Positions 45,288 through 55,149 are shown, numbered from the stretch's first letter. The stretch is 64,000 nt of DNA from CAISCU01 sp051861545 (GCA_051861545.1 JBIMKP010000010.1:50052-114051), one strand, 5' to 3'. Made by a program: numbers and translations. Notes: generated by a model from the sequence alone, not told the origin.

Positions 45288-47054
45288 TTGACTAGGATTC
45301 ATCTTTTTGTTTTTGCAGTTTTACTAATGTTCATTTTGAATAAACTAAATGCGCAAGTTATTTGGGTAAATCAGTTTAACAATAAATCTGTTTTTGATGG
45401 AAAATACATTGTAACAACAGATTCTTTGAATTCAATCGAAAATGAAAGAAATAAGATTTTTGGTGAATTACAATCAAAAGCTTTTTTATTTCCAATTATT
45501 GAAAAGGAATATTATTCAATTCAAAAAGATACATTATTTACTTTTTGGGAACTAGGAAAAAAATATAAGAATATTAAAGTTTCTATTGGAAATCTTCCTG
45601 AAAAAATATCTTCTGAAATACCAGAATTACAGAAAGGTTTTACTTTTTCTGATTCAAAATTATCGCAACTACGAAATAAAATTCTTGAAACATCTTTAAA
45701 TAATGGCTATCCTTTTTCAGTGGTTTTTTTCGATAGTGTTCTAATTAATTCATCTAATATTCATATTGCAGTTAATCTTCAAACTGGCCCAGTATTTTAT
45801 TTTGATTCACTTGATTTTGCAGGTACTTCCGAACTAAAATTAAAGTACCTAAGAAGTTTTTGTAATATCAAACCCGGAACATTATACAATGAATCGTTTC
45901 TTAAAGAAATTAATACCACATTAACTGAATTGCCTTATTTGAGAATAACTCGTCCATTAGGAGTTTATTTTTATGGAAATAAAGCAAAACCCTATGTGTA
46001 TATCGATAAAAAGAAAGCTGGAAATTTTGATGGTATAATTGGCTTTGCTCCAAATAGTGCAATCAATAATAAACTTGTAATTACGGGTGATATCAATTTA
46101 AAATTACAGAATATTTTAGGTTCTGGTAAAGCATTGGAAATTGGTTTTAGAAGTTTCTTAAATAGCTCTCAAGACCTCAAAATTGTTTTTAATTGGCCTT
46201 ATTTTTTGAATACGAGATTTGGAGTTGATTATGGATTTAAGCTTTTGAAATTTGATTCTCTTTATCTCGATTTAGGAAATGAATTAGCTATACAATACAG
46301 AGGTTTTGGCAAAAGTGTCTTTAAATTGATGTATCATTTTCAAAATGTTTCACTCATTTCTGTTGATACAAATTCTATATTATTAAGTAAACAACTTCCA
46401 TTATTTCATGATGTCAGGTCTGATTTACTTGGTTTTAGTATAAGAAGAAATTCACTGAACAATTTTTATAATCCTTCAAAGGGCAACAAAATTGAGTTAG
46501 AATTTTTTGCAGGTACAAGAAAAATCATTAGAAACTCAGTTATTAACGACCTTAGATTTACTAATGCAGATTTTGTTGAATACAATCTTTATGATTCTTT
46601 GAAATTGCAATCTGTTCAACTTAAAATGAAGCTTAGTTTTTTATCAAGTTTTGTTATCTACAAACAATTAGTTTTTCAATTTTCATCTTTAGGTGGACAT
46701 ATTTACAATGAAAAATTGTTTCAAAACGAACTTTTTCGCATTGGTGGATTAAAAACTTTAAAAGGATTTGATGAACAAAGTATTTTTGCAGAAACTTTCT
46801 TAATTGGAAATTTAGATTTGAAATATATTATTGCTGAGAATTCATCATTTGTGTTATTTTACAATAGTGCATTTATACGAAACTCCTTGGCTTTAAATTT
46901 TCAAACCGATTTTCCTAAAGGATTTGGTGCAGGTATGAATATAGAATCAAAAGCAGGTGTGTTTTCTTTGTATTATGCTGTTGGATCTCAGAGAAATAAT
47001 CCAATTTTGTTTAATGCTGCTAGGATACATTTTGGCTTTGTAAATTATTTTTAA
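45288..47054 (+). CDS. BamA/TamA-like outer-membrane protein (POTRA plus 16-strand-type barrel)
   Basis: 588 residues, read from a TTG start: a stop lies three codons upstream in frame, the next ATG is 13 codons in, and only the TTG gives a full signal peptide (MTRIHLFVFAVLLMFILNKL..AQ). Residues ~110-240 resemble POTRA domains ('FYFDSLDFAGTSELKLKYLR', 'IKPGTLYNESFLKEINTTL'). The rest is barrel with the Omp85 signature region 'FRIGGLKTLKGFDEQSIFAE' (RG.DE/S type) and a final 'IHFGFVNYF' strand ending in Phe. Likely a second, TamA-like Omp85 paralogue. Overlaps the next gene by one base. Confidence 0.8.
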   Translation: MTRIHLFVFAVLLMFILNKLNAQVIWVNQFNNKSVFDGKYIVTTDSLNSIENERNKIFGELQSKAFLFPIIEKEYYSIQKDTLFTFWELGKKYKNIKVSIGNLPEKISSEIPELQKGFTFSDSKLSQLRNKILETSLNNGYPFSVVFFDSVLINSSNIHIAVNLQTGPVFYFDSLDFAGTSELKLKYLRSFCNIKPGTLYNESFLKEINTTLTELPYLRITRPLGVYFYGNKAKPYVYIDKKKAGNFDGIIGFAPNSAINNKLVITGDINLKLQNILGSGKALEIGFRSFLNSSQDLKIVFNWPYFLNTRFGVDYGFKLLKFDSLYLDLGNELAIQYRGFGKSVFKLMYHFQNVSLISVDTNSILLSKQLPLFHDVRSDLLGFSIRRNSLNNFYNPSKGNKIELEFFAGTRKIIRNSVINDLRFTNADFVEYNLYDSLKLQSVQLKMKLSFLSSFVIYKQLVFQFSSLGGHIYNEKLFQNELFRIGGLKTLKGFDEQSIFAETFLIGNLDLKYIIAENSSFVLFYNSAFIRNSLALNFQTDFPKGFGAGMNIESKAGVFSLYYAVGSQRNNPILFNAARIHFGFVNYF

Positions 47055-48007
47055 TGATTAGAAGATTATTGTTTTTAGTGATTTTGGGAATTGGTGTAAA
47101 GTGTTTAATTGCTTTGCCCAAGGATTCACTTGTTGCTAATACTAAACTTTTAGATTCGTTAAATTCGGAGTCATTGGGCTCAGTTAAATTAACTCGGTCC
47201 GATTTTACTTTACTTGATTCTTTGAGAAAAGACTCGATTCTTAGAGGAATCGCTTTCCCTTATGAAAACATAAAAGGTGCTGATTTATCAGAAGAAGTAA
47301 AATTTGAAAGCAGAACATTACCTGGAGTAAAAGAAATTGAATTCAGGAAAAAAAGAGATGAAAATTGGAAGTTCTGGATTCTAATGGCAATTATTTTTTT
47401 CGTTGCGGCTGTAAGATTAATGAATCTCAAGCGATTCGATGAAATTATATCATCAGCTTTTGAAATGAGCTTTGATTTAAAAGTTTGGAAGGATAAAAGT
47501 CCCAATTATTTAATTACTTCATTAGCAATATTTTTAGGATTTGTGGCATCGGCAGCACTTTTTGTTGTTACTTATGCCGAAAGAAAAAGTTTGATTGATG
47601 TTAATTCAGATATTTCATTGTTTTGGACGGTTTCATTAGGGATGATTATTGTTTATGCTGCTAAAATTATTTTGAATCTTTTTATTGGAGTTATTTTCAA
47701 AACTCAGCAACTTTCACAGTTATTTCTTTTTAATGCTATCTCAATTAATAATTTAGTTGGGCTTTTTTTAATCGGATTGAATTTACTTTATATTTATGTT
47801 CCTGATCCTTCAATTATCAGATTTATAGGAGCTTTCGCAATAATAATAATCCTTGTTGGATTCATTTTTAGGATGGTTAAAAATTTATTAATGGGTGTCA
47901 ACGTGAGTAAATATCCAACCATATATCTTTTTACTTATCTTTGCGCCTTCGAAATATTACCCTGGTGTGTCGTATTTAAACTATATTTAAATACTTGGTT
48001 CAATTGA
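47054..48007 (+). CDS. DUF4271 membrane protein
   Basis: 317 residues. N-terminal signal-like helix, a ~90-residue polar region, then about six membrane spans from residue ~110 on ('WILMAIIFFVAAVRLMNL', 'LITSLAIFLGFVASAALFVV', final 'CAFEILPWCVVFKLYL'). This is the DUF4271 family, which in Bacteroidota lies directly upstream of hemD, as here. Function unknown. Its 3' end overlaps hemD by 13 bases. Confidence 0.85.
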   Translation: MIRRLLFLVILGIGVKCLIALPKDSLVANTKLLDSLNSESLGSVKLTRSDFTLLDSLRKDSILRGIAFPYENIKGADLSEEVKFESRTLPGVKEIEFRKKRDENWKFWILMAIIFFVAAVRLMNLKRFDEIISSAFEMSFDLKVWKDKSPNYLITSLAIFLGFVASAALFVVTYAERKSLIDVNSDISLFWTVSLGMIIVYAAKIILNLFIGVIFKTQQLSQLFLFNAISINNLVGLFLIGLNLLYIYVPDPSIIRFIGAFAIIIILVGFIFRMVKNLLMGVNVSKYPTIYLFTYLCAFEILPWCVVFKLYLNTWFN

Positions 48008-48759
48008 AAAACGCGAAAATAAAAAGTATCATCATCTCTCAGCCGAAACCGGAAAGCGAAAAGTCGCCATGGTTTGAGCTTGCCAAAAAGTATAACTTAA
48101 AAATGGATTTTCGTCCATTTATTCAAGTTGAACCTATTGGTGCTAAGGAATTTAGACAACAGAAAATCAATATCCTTGAACATACTGCAATCATTCTTAA
48201 CTCTAGAAATTCAATAGATAATTTCTTTAGAATGTGCACTGAATTGAAAATTGAAATTCCTGCTGAAATGAAATATTTCTGTGTTAATGAAAGTATTGCA
48301 AACTATTTAGCAAAGTATATTCAGGTTAGAAAACGTAAAGTGTTTGTAGGAAAAGGAACTGAACTTGAATTATTAGCTGTTTTCAAAAGCCATCCTACCG
48401 AAAAGTATCTTTTCCCTTGTTCAGATTGGAGAAAACAAGATATTGAGAAATTTATGAAGAAGAGTAAAATTGCTTTTAAAGAAGCATTTTTCTATCGTAT
48501 TAAATCTTCTGATTTATCTGATTTAACCAATGTAAATTACGATATTATAGCATTCTTTTCTCCTGCTGATATTCGTTCTCTTTTTGAAAACTTTCCTGAA
48601 TTCAAACAGAACAAAACCCTTATTGCTGGATTTGGTGCAACTACTATAAAAGCTATGGTTGAAGCCAAATTGGAAGTCAATATTCAAGCTCCAACACCTC
48701 AAACCCCTTCTATGGTAATGGCTATCGATAAATTTATTGAAGCTTACCATAAAGCGTAA
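47995..48759 (+). CDS. hemD: Uroporphyrinogen-III synthase
   Basis: 254 residues. Bacteroidota HemD-type protein: 'SIIISQPKPESEKSPWFELA', 'MDFRPFIQVEPIGAKEFRQQ', 'TAIILNSRNSIDNFF', 'PTPQTPSMVMAIDKFI'. Closes the linear tetrapyrrole hydroxymethylbilane into uroporphyrinogen III in haem synthesis. There is no ATG before conserved sequence; it must start at a TTG, either 47995 or 48004, both inside the end of the DUF4271 gene. HemW next door and the haem lipoproteins at 6719-8249 fit a haem-making cell. Confidence 0.87.
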   Translation: MVQLKNAKIKSIIISQPKPESEKSPWFELAKKYNLKMDFRPFIQVEPIGAKEFRQQKINILEHTAIILNSRNSIDNFFRMCTELKIEIPAEMKYFCVNESIANYLAKYIQVRKRKVFVGKGTELELLAVFKSHPTEKYLFPCSDWRKQDIEKFMKKSKIAFKEAFFYRIKSSDLSDLTNVNYDIIAFFSPADIRSLFENFPEFKQNKTLIAGFGATTIKAMVEAKLEVNIQAPTPQTPSMVMAIDKFIEAYHKA

Positions 48760-48817
48760 TCCTAGTAAACACTGGATTTTAGAGCTTTTCTTAAAATTTT
48801 AGTTATTAGTAAAATTC

Positions 48818-48847
48818 TTGTTTAATTCGATTTTTTTCGTATTATTG
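48818..48847 (+). promoter_or_regulatory. Promoter of porP
   Basis: TTG (48818-48820), 19-base spacer, TATTATTG (48840-48847; 7 of 8 with TAnnTTTG), 27 bases before the porP start. Confidence 0.48.
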
Positions 48848-48874
48848 TTTTTTGATACTTAATAGCTAGTGCCA

Positions 48875-49873
48875 ATGAATTTAAGCTTTACAAAAATATT
48901 AATGCTGGTAGCAGGTCTCTCTGTCTCCCTCATTTCCAGTGCACAACAGGATCCTCATTACAGTAATTTTATGCATAATAAACTTGCTTTCAATCCTGGC
49001 TTTGCTGGTAACGGGGATAAGTTTTGTGCGACATTGCTTCATAGAAGCCAATGGGTTGGCTTTGGTGGCGGACAAGAAGGTGATGTCCCTCGTGGAGCAG
49101 CACCTACCAATCTTGTTGGTTCATTTAATGCTCCAATTGGAAAACGTATAGGTTTAGGCGTACATATTTTAAGAGATGAGCTTGGTTTCGCTCTTGCAAC
49201 AACCCCAACTTTATCTTTGTCTTACAAACATCCTTTTCAAAATGAAGATGTTCTTGCAATAGGTGTAAGTGCAGGAATGATGCAAAAATCTCTTGATGGT
49301 TCTAAATTAAAGCCATTAGAAGATGGTGATGCAAAAATTCCAAATGTTAATGTAAGTGGCACTACAATGGACTTTGGCGCGGGTATTTATTATACTAGAC
49401 CAAGTTTATCGATTTTTGATAATTTTTATGCAGGTATTTCAGCAACTCACTTGAACCAAGGTAAAGTTACCTATGAATGGGCAGGAGGAGGAAGAAGAAC
49501 TGATGATTTAAAAATGCACTATTATTTCATGGCTGGTGCCGAGTATTCTTTGAATAGTGATTTTAAATTGCAACCAAATTTGATTGTAAAAAAAGACCCG
49601 GCGAAGATTCAAACAGATATTAATTGTTTTTTAATTTGGAATGAAAAACTGCGTGGTGGATTAACTTGGAGACCTATGGATGCAGCAGTAGTTTTATTAG
49701 GATATTCAATTAGAGACAATTTTTATTTGGGTTATTCGTATGACTTAACTACCTCACGTATATTGAAATACAGTTCAGGTTCACATGAAATTGTTTTAAG
49801 ATATTGCTTTGGTATTAAATATACCCCAACAACAAAACCTCCAGTTCCAATTCTAACTCCGAGGTTCATGTAA
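48875..49873 (+). CDS. porP: PorP/SprF family T9SS outer-membrane protein
   Basis: 332 residues. A GTG two codons upstream (48869) is possible, but ATG 48875 gives the proper signal peptide (MNLSFTKILMLVAGLSVSLI..AQ). Family marks: 'QQDPHYSNFMHNKLAFNPGF' just after the cleavage site, 'LLHRSQWVGF', 'GLGVHILRDELGFALATTP' and a C-terminal barrel strand. PorP/SprF proteins belong to the T9SS and can link cargo such as SprB to the motor complex. Next to gldKLMN as in most Bacteroidota. Confidence 0.92.
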   Translation: MNLSFTKILMLVAGLSVSLISSAQQDPHYSNFMHNKLAFNPGFAGNGDKFCATLLHRSQWVGFGGGQEGDVPRGAAPTNLVGSFNAPIGKRIGLGVHILRDELGFALATTPTLSLSYKHPFQNEDVLAIGVSAGMMQKSLDGSKLKPLEDGDAKIPNVNVSGTTMDFGAGIYYTRPSLSIFDNFYAGISATHLNQGKVTYEWAGGGRRTDDLKMHYYFMAGAEYSLNSDFKLQPNLIVKKDPAKIQTDINCFLIWNEKLRGGLTWRPMDAAVVLLGYSIRDNFYLGYSYDLTTSRILKYSSGSHEIVLRYCFGIKYTPTTKPPVPILTPRFM

Positions 49874-49916
49874 TAAAAAATTGAATGTCGCGTTTTAAAC
49901 CCATTCAATCAAAAAC

Positions 49917-49946
49917 TTGCATTTCATAATTGATTTAATAAATTTG
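49917..49946 (+). promoter_or_regulatory. Promoter of the gldKLMN operon
   Basis: TTG (49917-49919), 19-base spacer, TAAATTTG (49939-49946; exact TAnnTTTG), 31 bases before the gldK start. One of the best promoter matches in the window; it lets gldKLMN be made apart from porP. Confidence 0.6.
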
Positions 49947-49977
49947 CCAGAATCGACTAATTATAAACTGAAATAAG

Positions 49978-51270
49978 ATGAAGACATTAAGGTGGTTTGT
50001 ATTTTCCTTTTTTGTGACCTCACTCGCTAGCTGTGGGCTGAGTTCAGATAATGGGGAACTAAACGGTGTAGGTGGGCGTAAGGCCTGGTTTCACCCTCAA
50101 CCCTACGGAACGGTTTATATACCTTCAGGAACCATCCATGTGGGTGCGAATGAACAGGATATTCCAAACTCAATGATTGCTCCTAATAAGCAAATCACAG
50201 TTACCGCATTCTACATGGATGAAACCGAAATTACAAATAACGAATACCGTCAGTTTGTTGATGAGGTTTTAGACTCAATCTTCCGTGATAAAATGGGAGA
50301 AAAATTCCAAATCCAATTGACAGACCCAATTTCTGGTGAAGAAACTGGTGAACATGCTATCAATTACAGAGAAAGGATTGAGGAAGAGGATATGAAGAAT
50401 GGAGATATCCAAGATTTATATTACCAAGGCGGTGAAATCTATTATAGAACTAAACAATACGATGTTAGAAAAATCAAGTATCGTTATGATTATATCGATT
50501 TGCGCGCTGCTGCTCAATTGAAGCGTCAAGATGGTTATAAAGTTTCTAGAGAGAAGTTCAAGAAACAAGAAGAAGTTGAAATCTATCCTGATACTTTGGT
50601 ATTCATGCGTGATTTTACTTATGCTTACAATGAGCCTATCTCAACCATGTACTACTGGCATCCAAAATATGATGATTATCCTGTAGTAGGTGTTAACTGG
50701 AAACAAGCAAGAGCATTTGCTCATTGGAGAACATTTAAATTGAATGCTTTCTATTCAATGAATGATGAAAATGGTGTTACTGCTTTCCGTTTACCAACTG
50801 AATATGAGTGGGAATATGCAGCTCGTGGTGGAAGAGACCAAAGTATGTACCCTTGGGGTGGTCCTTATGTAAGAAATGCTAAAGGTTGTTCTTTAGCTAA
50901 CTTCAAACCAGGTCGTGGTGATTATGGCGCTGATGGTGGTGTTTACCCAATTCGTGTTGCTTCTTATTTCCCTAATGATTTTGGTTTATATGATATGAGT
51001 GGTAACGTTGCTGAATGGACAGTTTCAGCTTATGCAGAGTCAGCTCATTTATTCACTCATGATCTCAATTCAGATTACCAATACGATGCCAAAGATGAAG
51101 ATTCTGAAACCCTCAAAAGGAAAGTTATCAGAGGCGGTTCTTGGAAAGATATAGCTGCTTTCGTACAAGTTGGATCTCGCTCATATGAGTACCAAGATTC
51201 ATCCAACTCTTACGTAGGTTTCCGTACCGTTCAAAGTTACGTTGGTCGTTCAAACAGAGATAAAAAGTAA
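49978..51270 (+). CDS. gldK: Gliding motility / T9SS lipoprotein GldK
   Basis: 430 residues. Lipoprotein signal with lipobox LASC (Cys19). The body is an FGE-sulfatase-like domain: 'PSGTIHVGANEQDIPNSMIA', 'DETEITNNEYRQFVDEVLDS', 'RLPTEYEWEYAARGG', 'YDMSGNVAEWTVSAY', 'RKVIRGGSWKD'. GldK with GldN forms the large periplasmic ring attached to the outer membrane. The catalytic Cys of true FGEs is not evident, as expected for a structural relative. First gene of the operon gldKLMN. Confidence 0.96.
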   Translation: MKTLRWFVFSFFVTSLASCGLSSDNGELNGVGGRKAWFHPQPYGTVYIPSGTIHVGANEQDIPNSMIAPNKQITVTAFYMDETEITNNEYRQFVDEVLDSIFRDKMGEKFQIQLTDPISGEETGEHAINYRERIEEEDMKNGDIQDLYYQGGEIYYRTKQYDVRKIKYRYDYIDLRAAAQLKRQDGYKVSREKFKKQEEVEIYPDTLVFMRDFTYAYNEPISTMYYWHPKYDDYPVVGVNWKQARAFAHWRTFKLNAFYSMNDENGVTAFRLPTEYEWEYAARGGRDQSMYPWGGPYVRNAKGCSLANFKPGRGDYGADGGVYPIRVASYFPNDFGLYDMSGNVAEWTVSAYAESAHLFTHDLNSDYQYDAKDEDSETLKRKVIRGGSWKDIAAFVQVGSRSYEYQDSSNSYVGFRTVQSYVGRSNRDKK

Positions 51271-51309
51271 TCAAACAAATATTAAATAACACTTAAACAA
51301 AACAAGCAG

Positions 51310-52107
51310 ATGAAAAACAGTTTTTTAGAAAGTAAACTTTTCAAATCAATTATGGCGAAAGCCTACGGTATTGGTGCCGCAGTCGTTATCATTGGAGCAT
51401 TATTCAAAATTCTTCACTTACCAGGTGCAGATGGAATGCTTATGGTAGGACTACTAACTGAAGCCGTTATTTTCTTTATTTCTGCATTCGAACCACCTCA
51501 TCAAGAGCCAGATTGGACTTTAGTTTATCCTGAACTTGCTGGTCTTGAGCCAAAAGAAAAGAAATCTACTTCGAACAAAGGAAGCTTAACTCAACAATTA
51601 GACAAAATGTTGGAAGATGCTAAAATTGGTCCAGATTTAATTTCTAGTCTTGGTAATGGTATTCGTGCTTTAAACGACAATGTTACAGATTTGAAGGATT
51701 TATCAAAAGCTGCTTCAGCAACTGAAAGCTACACTAAAAATGTACAACAAGCTGCTGATTCTTTAACTGGAATCAATACTTCATATTCTAAAGCTGTAAA
51801 TGCTATGGAAGGTTTAGTAAATGCTTCTGAAGGTTCTAGAGAATATGGTGCTCAAATCGAAAAAATGACTAAAAATCTTTCTTCTTTAAATTCTATTTAT
51901 GAATTAGAGATTTCTGAGTCAAATAATCACTTGAAATCTATCAATGAATTTGTAGGTGGTTTATCTAAAGTTGTTAATACTTTAAATGAATCAAATAGCC
52001 AAGCTGAACATTTCAAATCTGAAATGGATAAATTATCTAAAAACTTAGGTAATTTGAACAATGTATACGGCAATATGCTTGCAGCTATGAATGTTCGTAG
52101 CAACTAA
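51310..52107 (+). CDS. gldL: T9SS motor protein GldL
   Basis: 265 residues. Two membrane helices near the N-terminus ('YGIGAAVVIIGALFKILHLP', 'GADGMLMVGLLTEAVIFFIS') followed by a cytoplasmic coiled-coil-like region rich in Asn, Ser and Leu. GldL forms the pentameric part of the proton-driven motor with GldM. The conserved Lys/Glu residues in the helices (e.g. K at the end of helix 1, E in helix 2) fit the proton path. 39 bases after gldK. Confidence 0.95.
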   Translation: MKNSFLESKLFKSIMAKAYGIGAAVVIIGALFKILHLPGADGMLMVGLLTEAVIFFISAFEPPHQEPDWTLVYPELAGLEPKEKKSTSNKGSLTQQLDKMLEDAKIGPDLISSLGNGIRALNDNVTDLKDLSKAASATESYTKNVQQAADSLTGINTSYSKAVNAMEGLVNASEGSREYGAQIEKMTKNLSSLNSIYELEISESNNHLKSINEFVGGLSKVVNTLNESNSQAEHFKSEMDKLSKNLGNLNNVYGNMLAAMNVRSN

Positions 52108-52149
52108 TTCAATCATTATCGAACTTTAAACAAAATTAAGATTTAAGAA

Positions 52150-53685
52150 ATGGCAGGAGGTAAAGTAAGCGTTAGGCAGAAGATGATCAATATGATGTAT
52201 TTGGTGTTAACAGCATTGTTAGCATTGAATGTATCTGCTGAGATTCTGAAGGCCTTTCATATGGTGGAAGTAAGCATGGATCGTGCCGGTGAAAATATTG
52301 ATAAGAAAAATATCAATACTTTGAAGGCTATCGATAAATACCACAAGGAAATCAGCCCTGCTGATCCTAAAGGTAAAGAGGCTTATGATAAGTCATTACA
52401 AGCAAAGAAAATTGCTGATGATGGTGTTAAATATTTTGCGGATTTAAAAACGCAATTAATTGATGCTGCAGGTGGTCGTAAAGAAGGTAAAGCTGATGAA
52501 GAATTAGATCAACCTAGTAACATTGAAAAACATGCTAACTTGATGATTAATCAAGGTAAAGGTAAAGAGGTTAAGGATAAAATTATTGAAATTAGAGAAA
52601 AATTATTAGCTCTTTTACCTAAAGATAAACAAGCTGAAATCAAATCTGATTTAATCATCGAAAATCCAAAAGATGGTCAAACTTGGGAATCAGAAATGTT
52701 TGAACATACTCCTTTAGCAGCTGTTGTTGCTTTGATTTCTAAAACTCAAAATGATATCAAAAATACAGAAGCTCAAGTATTAGATATCATCAAAGGTTCT
52801 ATTAAAGATGATGTTCTAATCGTTGATAAATTAGAAGCTAAAATCATTCCTAATAATGGTACATATATCACTTTAGGTAACAAATATTCTGCTGATATCT
52901 TCCTTGCTGCGTCAAGTTCAAGAACCAATCCAGATATTACAGTAAATGGTGCTAATGTAAAAGTTGAAGGTGGTGTTGGTAAATACGAGGTAACTGCAAC
53001 CAGAGAAGGTGAAAATAAATTCAAGGCAGTTATTGTAACTCCAGATGCTCAAGGTAAACCTAAAAGAGATGAAGTAGAAGGTACATTCTTTGCTCTATCT
53101 CCTTTAGCTGTAATTTCTGCAACTAAAATGAATGTAGTTTATATTGGTTTAGATAATCCAATTTCAGTTTCTGTACCGGGTGTTTCATCTCGTGAAGTTA
53201 CTGTAACTGCTTCAGCAGGTGGTAAATTGAGAGCAGATAAACAAGATGGAACTTTCCTTTTAAATGTAGATGGTACTCAAAAAGAAATTACTATCAATGC
53301 TACTGTTAATGGTAGAGTAATGGGTTTCCAAAAGTATCGTGTTCGTCCAATCCCAAAACCTATGCCTCAATTGGGTTCTATCTTCCAAAGTGGTTCTTAC
53401 TCTGCGGGTGAAATCAAAGCTGCTAATTTCGTAATTACAGCATTAAAAGATTTCGCATTCGAAGGTGTAAACTTCACAACTTTAAGATGGACTTTGATTT
53501 ATCAACCAAAAAGAGGTGATGGTAAATTCGCTCCTGGAAATGGAACAAATATTAGTGGTGAAGCAAAAGCATTGTTAAACATGGCTAAGCCTGGTGATAC
53601 TTATACTTTAACTGGTATCAGTGCTCAAGGCCCTGCAGGTGCTGTTCAATTGCCTTCATCTTTAACTGTGACAGTTAGACAATAA
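52150..53685 (+). CDS. gldM: T9SS motor protein GldM
   Basis: 511 residues. N-terminal cytoplasmic stub and one membrane helix ('GGKVSVRQKMINMMYLVLTA', 'LLALNVSAEILKAFHMVEVS'), then four periplasmic domains reaching to the GldKN ring; C-terminal 'FAFEGVNFTTLRWTLIYQP' and 'GPAGAVQLPSSLTVTVRQ' are conserved. Partner of GldL. 42 bases after gldL. Confidence 0.96.
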   Translation: MAGGKVSVRQKMINMMYLVLTALLALNVSAEILKAFHMVEVSMDRAGENIDKKNINTLKAIDKYHKEISPADPKGKEAYDKSLQAKKIADDGVKYFADLKTQLIDAAGGRKEGKADEELDQPSNIEKHANLMINQGKGKEVKDKIIEIREKLLALLPKDKQAEIKSDLIIENPKDGQTWESEMFEHTPLAAVVALISKTQNDIKNTEAQVLDIIKGSIKDDVLIVDKLEAKIIPNNGTYITLGNKYSADIFLAASSSRTNPDITVNGANVKVEGGVGKYEVTATREGENKFKAVIVTPDAQGKPKRDEVEGTFFALSPLAVISATKMNVVYIGLDNPISVSVPGVSSREVTVTASAGGKLRADKQDGTFLLNVDGTQKEITINATVNGRVMGFQKYRVRPIPKPMPQLGSIFQSGSYSAGEIKAANFVITALKDFAFEGVNFTTLRWTLIYQPKRGDGKFAPGNGTNISGEAKALLNMAKPGDTYTLTGISAQGPAGAVQLPSSLTVTVRQ

Positions 53686-53725
53686 GAAAAAGTAAAAGGC
53701 GTTTTAAAATTATTCAATAAAGACA

Positions 53726-54571
53726 ATGAAGAAGTCAATAATTATCCTGATGTTTAGCATGCTTTCTTTTGCAAGTTTTGCCCAAGGTGTGTATGATGAT
53801 TTCATATACAATCGTCAGGCTGTAACTGAAAGGAAAGTTATTCCATGGCCTTATTTGCGCGAAGCTGATGTGTTTTTCGCTAAAAGAGTCGTTAGAATAG
53901 TTGATACCAGAGAGAAACAAAACCAGCCTATGGCTTGGCCAAAGAATCCTTTGAGTGTTGTGCTTTATAACAATATTAAAGAAGGAAAAATTATTCCTTA
54001 CAGAGATGATTCTTTGTCTTCTCAAATGTCAATTGAGTATTTTTTAACTCTTGGTACTGATACTGATTATATCGAAGTTCCTATTGATCCAAATGATCCT
54101 TCTTTAACCAGAACAGATACTATCATTAGTCCAATGATTCCTGAATTACGTATCCAAAAGTTCAGAATTGTAGAAGATTGGTTGTTTGATAAAAAACACT
54201 CTCAAATGTATGTGAGAATTGTTTCTATCGCTCCTAGATATAATGTTAGAATTAAAGGTGTTGATTTAGGTGAACAAGATTTATGTGTTTTAAAATACCA
54301 TGCAAAAGATGGTAGTGGTGAAGCTGATTTGAGACATATCATGGTGAATTATGAAATATTTAATCGCCAAAATGATGCTGCTCGATTAACTTATGATGAC
54401 TGGTTTGAAAACAGATTATTTACAAGTTATATTGTAAAAGAAGCAAACCAACAAGACATGTACATCAAGGAATACGATGCTTTCAAAGACAATGGTGTTG
54501 CAGCCTTGTTAGAAGGTGAAAGAATCAAACAAGAATTGTTCGAAAAAGAACATGACTACTGGGAATACTAG
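53726..54571 (+). CDS. gldN: Gliding motility / T9SS protein GldN
   Basis: 281 residues. Signal peptide ending SFAQ; 'GVYDDFIYNRQAVTERKVIP', 'YLREADVFFAKRVVRIVDTR', 'IVEDWLFDKKHSQMYVRIV', 'RQNDAARLTYDDWFENRLF'. Builds the periplasmic ring with GldK. Last gene of the operon, followed by a UUCG-loop terminator 15 bases later. Confidence 0.96.
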   Translation: MKKSIIILMFSMLSFASFAQGVYDDFIYNRQAVTERKVIPWPYLREADVFFAKRVVRIVDTREKQNQPMAWPKNPLSVVLYNNIKEGKIIPYRDDSLSSQMSIEYFLTLGTDTDYIEVPIDPNDPSLTRTDTIISPMIPELRIQKFRIVEDWLFDKKHSQMYVRIVSIAPRYNVRIKGVDLGEQDLCVLKYHAKDGSGEADLRHIMVNYEIFNRQNDAARLTYDDWFENRLFTSYIVKEANQQDMYIKEYDAFKDNGVAALLEGERIKQELFEKEHDYWEY

Positions 54572-54582
54572 TATTAATATTT

Positions 54583-54607
54583 AAAAGGGGCTTCGGCCCC
54601 TTTTTTT
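54583..54607 (+). terminator. Terminator of gldKLMN with UUCG tetraloop
   Basis: Stem AAAAGGGGC (54583-54591) / GCCCCTTTT (54596-54604) closed by a TTCG loop, then more T to 54607. Confidence 0.93.
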
Positions 54608-55102
54608 ATGCTTTAAACTTTAGTTTGAATTTTTTATCAATTGAGATTTTTATTACTCACTTGTCTTAGAATTTTTAATATATAGGCCTAATGTTTGCTT
54701 TATTTTATCTTCTGGTTTTGGCCATCTTTAACAATTCCTGAAATAGAAAACCTGTTTTTACTTCAAAGCTCATTATGGTTTTATTGTTGTTTAACATTAA
54801 TTTATCCGTACGTTAAAAGGTCTGTTTCATTTAATCAACATACTCCATTTTTGTCCTTATTGTCTTTAAGTGTCCTTTTTGCTGAATTATATTCCTTAAT
54901 TAAAATGCTCTTTAATCTTACTTGCTTTTAAAACCACCTATTTTATTCAATTTTCTATTGTTGTTTTATATTTCGAACAAATAAATCTTAAATTTTCTAA
55001 TTCATCTTAAAGAAACTGTTTCTTTTTTGGAATTTTAATTCCCTGAAAATTAAACACTAATCATGTTAAGTTATAGTTTTATAAAAATAAATTGAGATTA
55101 TA
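54608..55102. other. Intergenic stretch before tRNA-Val, no gene supported
   Basis: About 500 AT-rich bases. The only open frame (54695-54931) starts at TTG, has no recognisable domain and a composition expected from AT-rich non-coding DNA; I do not call it. No strong hairpin seen. Confidence 0.5.
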
Positions 55103-55132
55103 TTTGTTTTTTGGAAACAATATCTATCTTTG
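55103..55132 (+). promoter_or_regulatory. Promoter of tRNA-Val
   Basis: TTTG (55103-55106), 18-base spacer, TATCTTTG (55125-55132; exact TAnnTTTG), followed by GCACTCCCC, the same initial sequence as at the rRNA promoters (63614 onward). Confidence 0.65.
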
Positions 55133-55149
55133 CACTCCCCTAAGGGAAG

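Noticed and set aside
48869..48874. GTG start for porP
   Set aside because: Only two codons upstream of a good ATG; the ATG gives a standard signal peptide.
54695..54931. Open frame of 78 codons on the plus strand
   Set aside because: TTG start, no domain, no operon context, composition as expected from AT-rich spacer; most likely chance.
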